Source: Roseivirga sp. BDSF3-8 (lineage in GTDB: Bacteria > Bacteroidota > Bacteroidia > Cytophagales > Cyclobacteriaceae). From it: a stretch of 64,000 nt of DNA. The stretch lies in the NCBI RefSeq assembly GCF_041449215.1, contig NZ_JBGNFV010000001.1, forward strand, positions 1,897,001 to 1,961,000, in the 5' to 3' direction. The first letter of the stretch is position 1; each line of letters starts with the position of its first letter. The position numbers and the translations under genes were made by a program. Below, one piece after another: positions 63,417 to 64,000 of this stretch. The notes under the pieces are model-generated. The model was not told the DNA's origin, did no database searches, and saw nothing but the letters and a program-made list of their open reading frames with translations.

Positions 63417-64000
63417 GTGAACAGAGTAAAACGCATCCTAAATAATTTATCTGTCTCTTATACAAGACGTAACAGAGGCAGCACCAACTGGAAGGTAGTG
63501 GTATTATGCTTTATAGCAGCCACTACCTTTTGGCTTTTTAGTGCATTGAACGAAAGCCATACTGCACAGATAAGCTACCCTGTACAGTTTGAGCTGGCAG
63601 ACAGCAATATAGTAGTGATGGAAGAACTCCCCCAACGGGTACCTATAAGTGTTACCGGTGGAGGGTGGAATTTGCTTAGACGCACCTTCTGGTTTGATAT
63701 CCAGCCACTTGTGATTACTGTCACTAATCCTACTGAACAAAAATACCTCTTGGGAAGAAGCTTACTGGGCAGCTTCCGGGATCATATGGAAGAGGTGGAA
63801 GTAAACGCAGTGTTTCAGGACACCTTGTACCTGAATGTAGAAAGACGCATTAGAAAAAAGGTGCCGGTCATGGTAGACACTATGGCTATCTACATAAGGA
63901 AAAATTACCGCCGGAATACACCGGTAGTGCTCACTCCTGATTCGGTAGAATTTATCGGCCCACAGTCTGAGGTGGATTCTTTGCCTGATACCGTTTGGAT
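63417..64000 (+). CDS. YbbR/CdaR-like membrane protein, cut by the window end
   Basis: GTG at 63417 (VNRVKRILNNLSV), open to the end of the window (194 codons seen). One membrane helix (about 27-46), then YbbR-type beta domains with a SVTGGGWNL and V.F..P.S.. patterns. In Firmicutes CdaR of this family regulates the cyclic di-AMP synthase CdaA; here the role is unclear. Nine bases after yajC, so the same operon. Confidence 0.8.
   Translation, partial: MNRVKRILNNLSVSYTRRNRGSTNWKVVVLCFIAATTFWLFSALNESHTAQISYPVQFELADSNIVVMEELPQRVPISVTGGGWNLLRRTFWFDIQPLVITVTNPTEQKYLLGRSLLGSFRDHMEEVEVNAVFQDTLYLNVERRIRKKVPVMVDTMAIYIRKNYRRNTPVVLTPDSVEFIGPQSEVDSLPDTVW

Noticed and set aside
1-64000. tRNA, rRNA, prophage integrase, reverse transcriptase (DGR or retron) or transposase genes
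   Set aside because: No such motifs were recognised by reading both strands; short RNAs could still be missed without a covariance search.

Overview
The window looks like a chromosomal segment of a gliding-type member of Bacteroidota, probably order Cytophagales. The reasons are a PorP/SprF-type protein beside a large gliding-motility-type secreted protein, type IX secretion (T9SS) C-terminal domains on several exported proteins, the rimP-nusA-infB and nusB-DUF1573-yajC-YbbR gene blocks, an enlarged NusB, an InfB with a very long charged N-terminus, and promoter sequences of the Bacteroidetes type (TTTG, 19 bases, TANNTTTG). The assignment rests on recognised families only; no 16S rRNA or tRNA gene was seen.

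Left part (1-11.1 kb): an accessory region with repeats and little-known genes. It has a 15-bp tandem repeat block (373-533), two paralogous genes of an uncharacterised Bacteroidetes family (663-1244 and 6981-7769), each with an 11-bp-phased repeat array upstream, a three-gene operon of a glycine-rich peptide with two GG motifs, a TPR lipoprotein and a degenerate kinase-like protein (1952-4685), a barrel/lipoprotein pair (4766-6785), a beta-helix-like membrane protein (8107-9840), and a gene-free repeat island (about 9.9-10.6 kb).

Middle part (11-32 kb): a cytochrome oxidase subunit III, Mfd, then four tandem small genes (16207-16944) encoding peptides with a shared SFV(T)-type leader and a Cys-bearing core, which look like orphan RiPP precursors. 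These are followed by an M28 peptidase, two paralogous barrel genes around a GyrI-like gene, an ABC exporter, TruA, an isoaspartyl peptidase, a small unnoticed 53-residue gene, a 1468-residue T9SS-type surface protein, aspartate-semialdehyde dehydrogenase and a THUMP-like methyltransferase.

Right part (32-64 kb): mostly core genes. infB-nusA-rimP has a clear promoter followed at once by a terminator-like hairpin in its leader. Then come a glutaminyl-cyclase-like lipoprotein, the PorP/adhesin pair, a potassium channel with a zinc-ribbon tail, RadA, a third 11-bp-phased array (45153-45240), a DUF2179-type membrane protein, a PLP enzyme, RluD, a T9SS-exported lipase-like protein, an alpha/beta hydrolase-OsmC fusion, a fatty acid hydroxylase, Dps, a second ABC exporter, leucine dehydrogenase, NusB, YtxH, isocitrate dehydrogenase, a DUF1573 lipoprotein, YajC and a YbbR-like protein cut by the window end.

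The most unusual signals are the three 11-bp-phased arrays with a different core in each place, the four-peptide cluster without visible modification enzymes, and the peptide/TPR/pseudo-kinase operon. All functional ideas about them are inference.
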